Source: 66-474 sp051961995
GTDB lineage: Bacteria; Pseudomonadota; Gammaproteobacteria; Xanthomonadales; Rhodanobacteraceae
Length of the DNA stretch: 12,190 nucleotides
Direction of reading: 5' to 3'
Assembly: GCA_051961995.1 (NCBI GenBank)
Contig: JBQCCR010000065.1
Coordinates: 1 to 12,190 of the forward strand
The translations under genes and the position numbers were made by a program. Within the stretch, counting starts at the first letter, position 1; every line of letters begins with the position of its first letter. Shown here piece by piece: positions 11,768 to 12,190 of the stretch. The notes below the pieces were generated by a model. The model ran no database searches, was not told the DNA's origin, and saw nothing but the letters and a program-made list of their open reading frames with translations.

Positions 11768-12190
11768 TCAATACGCAAATTCGCGGAACACCGGGTCCAC
11801 GCTGCCGTTCCATTCGGTGCGGAACAGCTCCAGCTTGCGCTCGGCGGGGGTCTGGTTGGCTTCGGCGAATTCGATCAGCGGCTGCAGGAACATGGTTTCG
11901 TCGGCGCCGTTGACGTTTTGGCGCGCACGGCGTTGCAGGCCCTGTCCTGCAATCTTCAGCGTTTCCAGTGCAAGCTCGCGCACGGTCGCACCACGGAAGG
12001 GCAGTTTCAGCGCGTGTTTCGGCACGCCGTCGCGCAGCGCGTGGCGCTCTGCCATCGTGAAGTCCTTCACCAGGTCCCACGCTGCATCCAGCGCGGCATC
12101 GTCGTAGAGCAAGCCGACCCAGAACGCCGGCAACGCGCACAGCCGGCTCCAGGGGCCGCCGTCCGCGCCGCGCATTTCCAGATACTGCTT
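11768..12190 (-). CDS. gshA: Glutamate-cysteine ligase, plant/proteobacterial type, C-terminal part only
   Basis: Catalyses the first and limiting step of glutathione synthesis, joining glutamate and cysteine with ATP. Only the last 140 codons and the TGA at 11768-11770 are present; the start lies beyond 12190 (full proteins of this type are about 450 residues). The visible part begins KQYLEMRGADGGPWSRLCALPAFWVG in two joined blocks (KQYLEM, then RGADGGPW and LPAFWVGLLYD), which is diagnostic of the plant-like GshA family (class 2) and not of the E. coli class. The remainder (KLPFRGATVREL, LKIAGQGLQRRA, DETMFLQPL, and VDPVFREFAY at the end) matches the same family. The ATG at 12175 is internal (MRGADGG) and not the start. 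The gene is convergent with the amidinohydrolase across the REP cluster. Frame is intact. Confidence 0.93.
   Translation of the reverse strand, partial: KQYLEMRGADGGPWSRLCALPAFWVGLLYDDAALDAAWDLVKDFTMAERHALRDGVPKHALKLPFRGATVRELALETLKIAGQGLQRRARQNVNGADETMFLQPLIEFAEANQTPAERKLELFRTEWNGSVDPVFREFAY

Overview
The window is a GC-rich chromosomal segment that looks like a gammaproteobacterium of the order Xanthomonadales, most likely Rhodanobacteraceae (Rhodanobacter/Dyella-like). The evidence is the rhlB < > trxA > rho arrangement, a plant/proteobacterial-type glutamate-cysteine ligase, and intergenic repeats of the GTAGGAG-headed REP type and the GTCATYCCGG...CCGGGATGAC type. The lineage is inferred from gene content and style, without a database search. 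No mobile element, CRISPR array, rRNA or tRNA is visible.

Left block (15-3189, minus strand): rhlB (DEAD-box RNA helicase), then a 105-bp interspersed repeat, then ftsE and ftsX (divisome ABC transporter pair, 4-nt ATGA overlap). A 345-bp gap holds the 5' ends of rhlB and trxA; it contains an unassigned stretch that reads like coding or repeat sequence.

Centre (3535-5677, plus strand): trxA (thioredoxin) and rho (transcription terminator). The trxA-rho gap carries heptanucleotide repeats in opposite orientations, a possible promoter and a GC hairpin. Rho has an extra N-terminal tail of about 90 residues, rich in Gly and Arg. RhlB across the gap ends in its own charged, Arg-rich tail.

Middle (5724-7780): a second copy of the 105-bp repeat, a LOG-family nucleotide phosphoribohydrolase whose last ten codons lie in a palindromic repeat, a convergent free-methionine-(R)-sulfoxide reductase, and divergent bioD. 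MsrC together with thioredoxin forms a plausible oxidative-repair link, because Msr enzymes are normally recycled by thioredoxin.

Right (7885-12190): an unrecognised 116-residue acidic protein, a predicted lipoprotein form of the M3 peptidyl-dipeptidase Dcp with a REP unit and a strong terminator behind it, an arginine-deiminase-fold amidinohydrolase (CtlX/DDAH-like), a cluster of REP units, and the 3' end of gshA on the minus strand, running off the window.

Overall this is housekeeping chromosome. The parts most worth a second look are the repeats (at least four families placed at gene ends), the Rho N-terminal extension, the repeat-encoded end of the LOG protein, and the unassigned element between rhlB and trxA. 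I do not see an undescribed multi-gene system.
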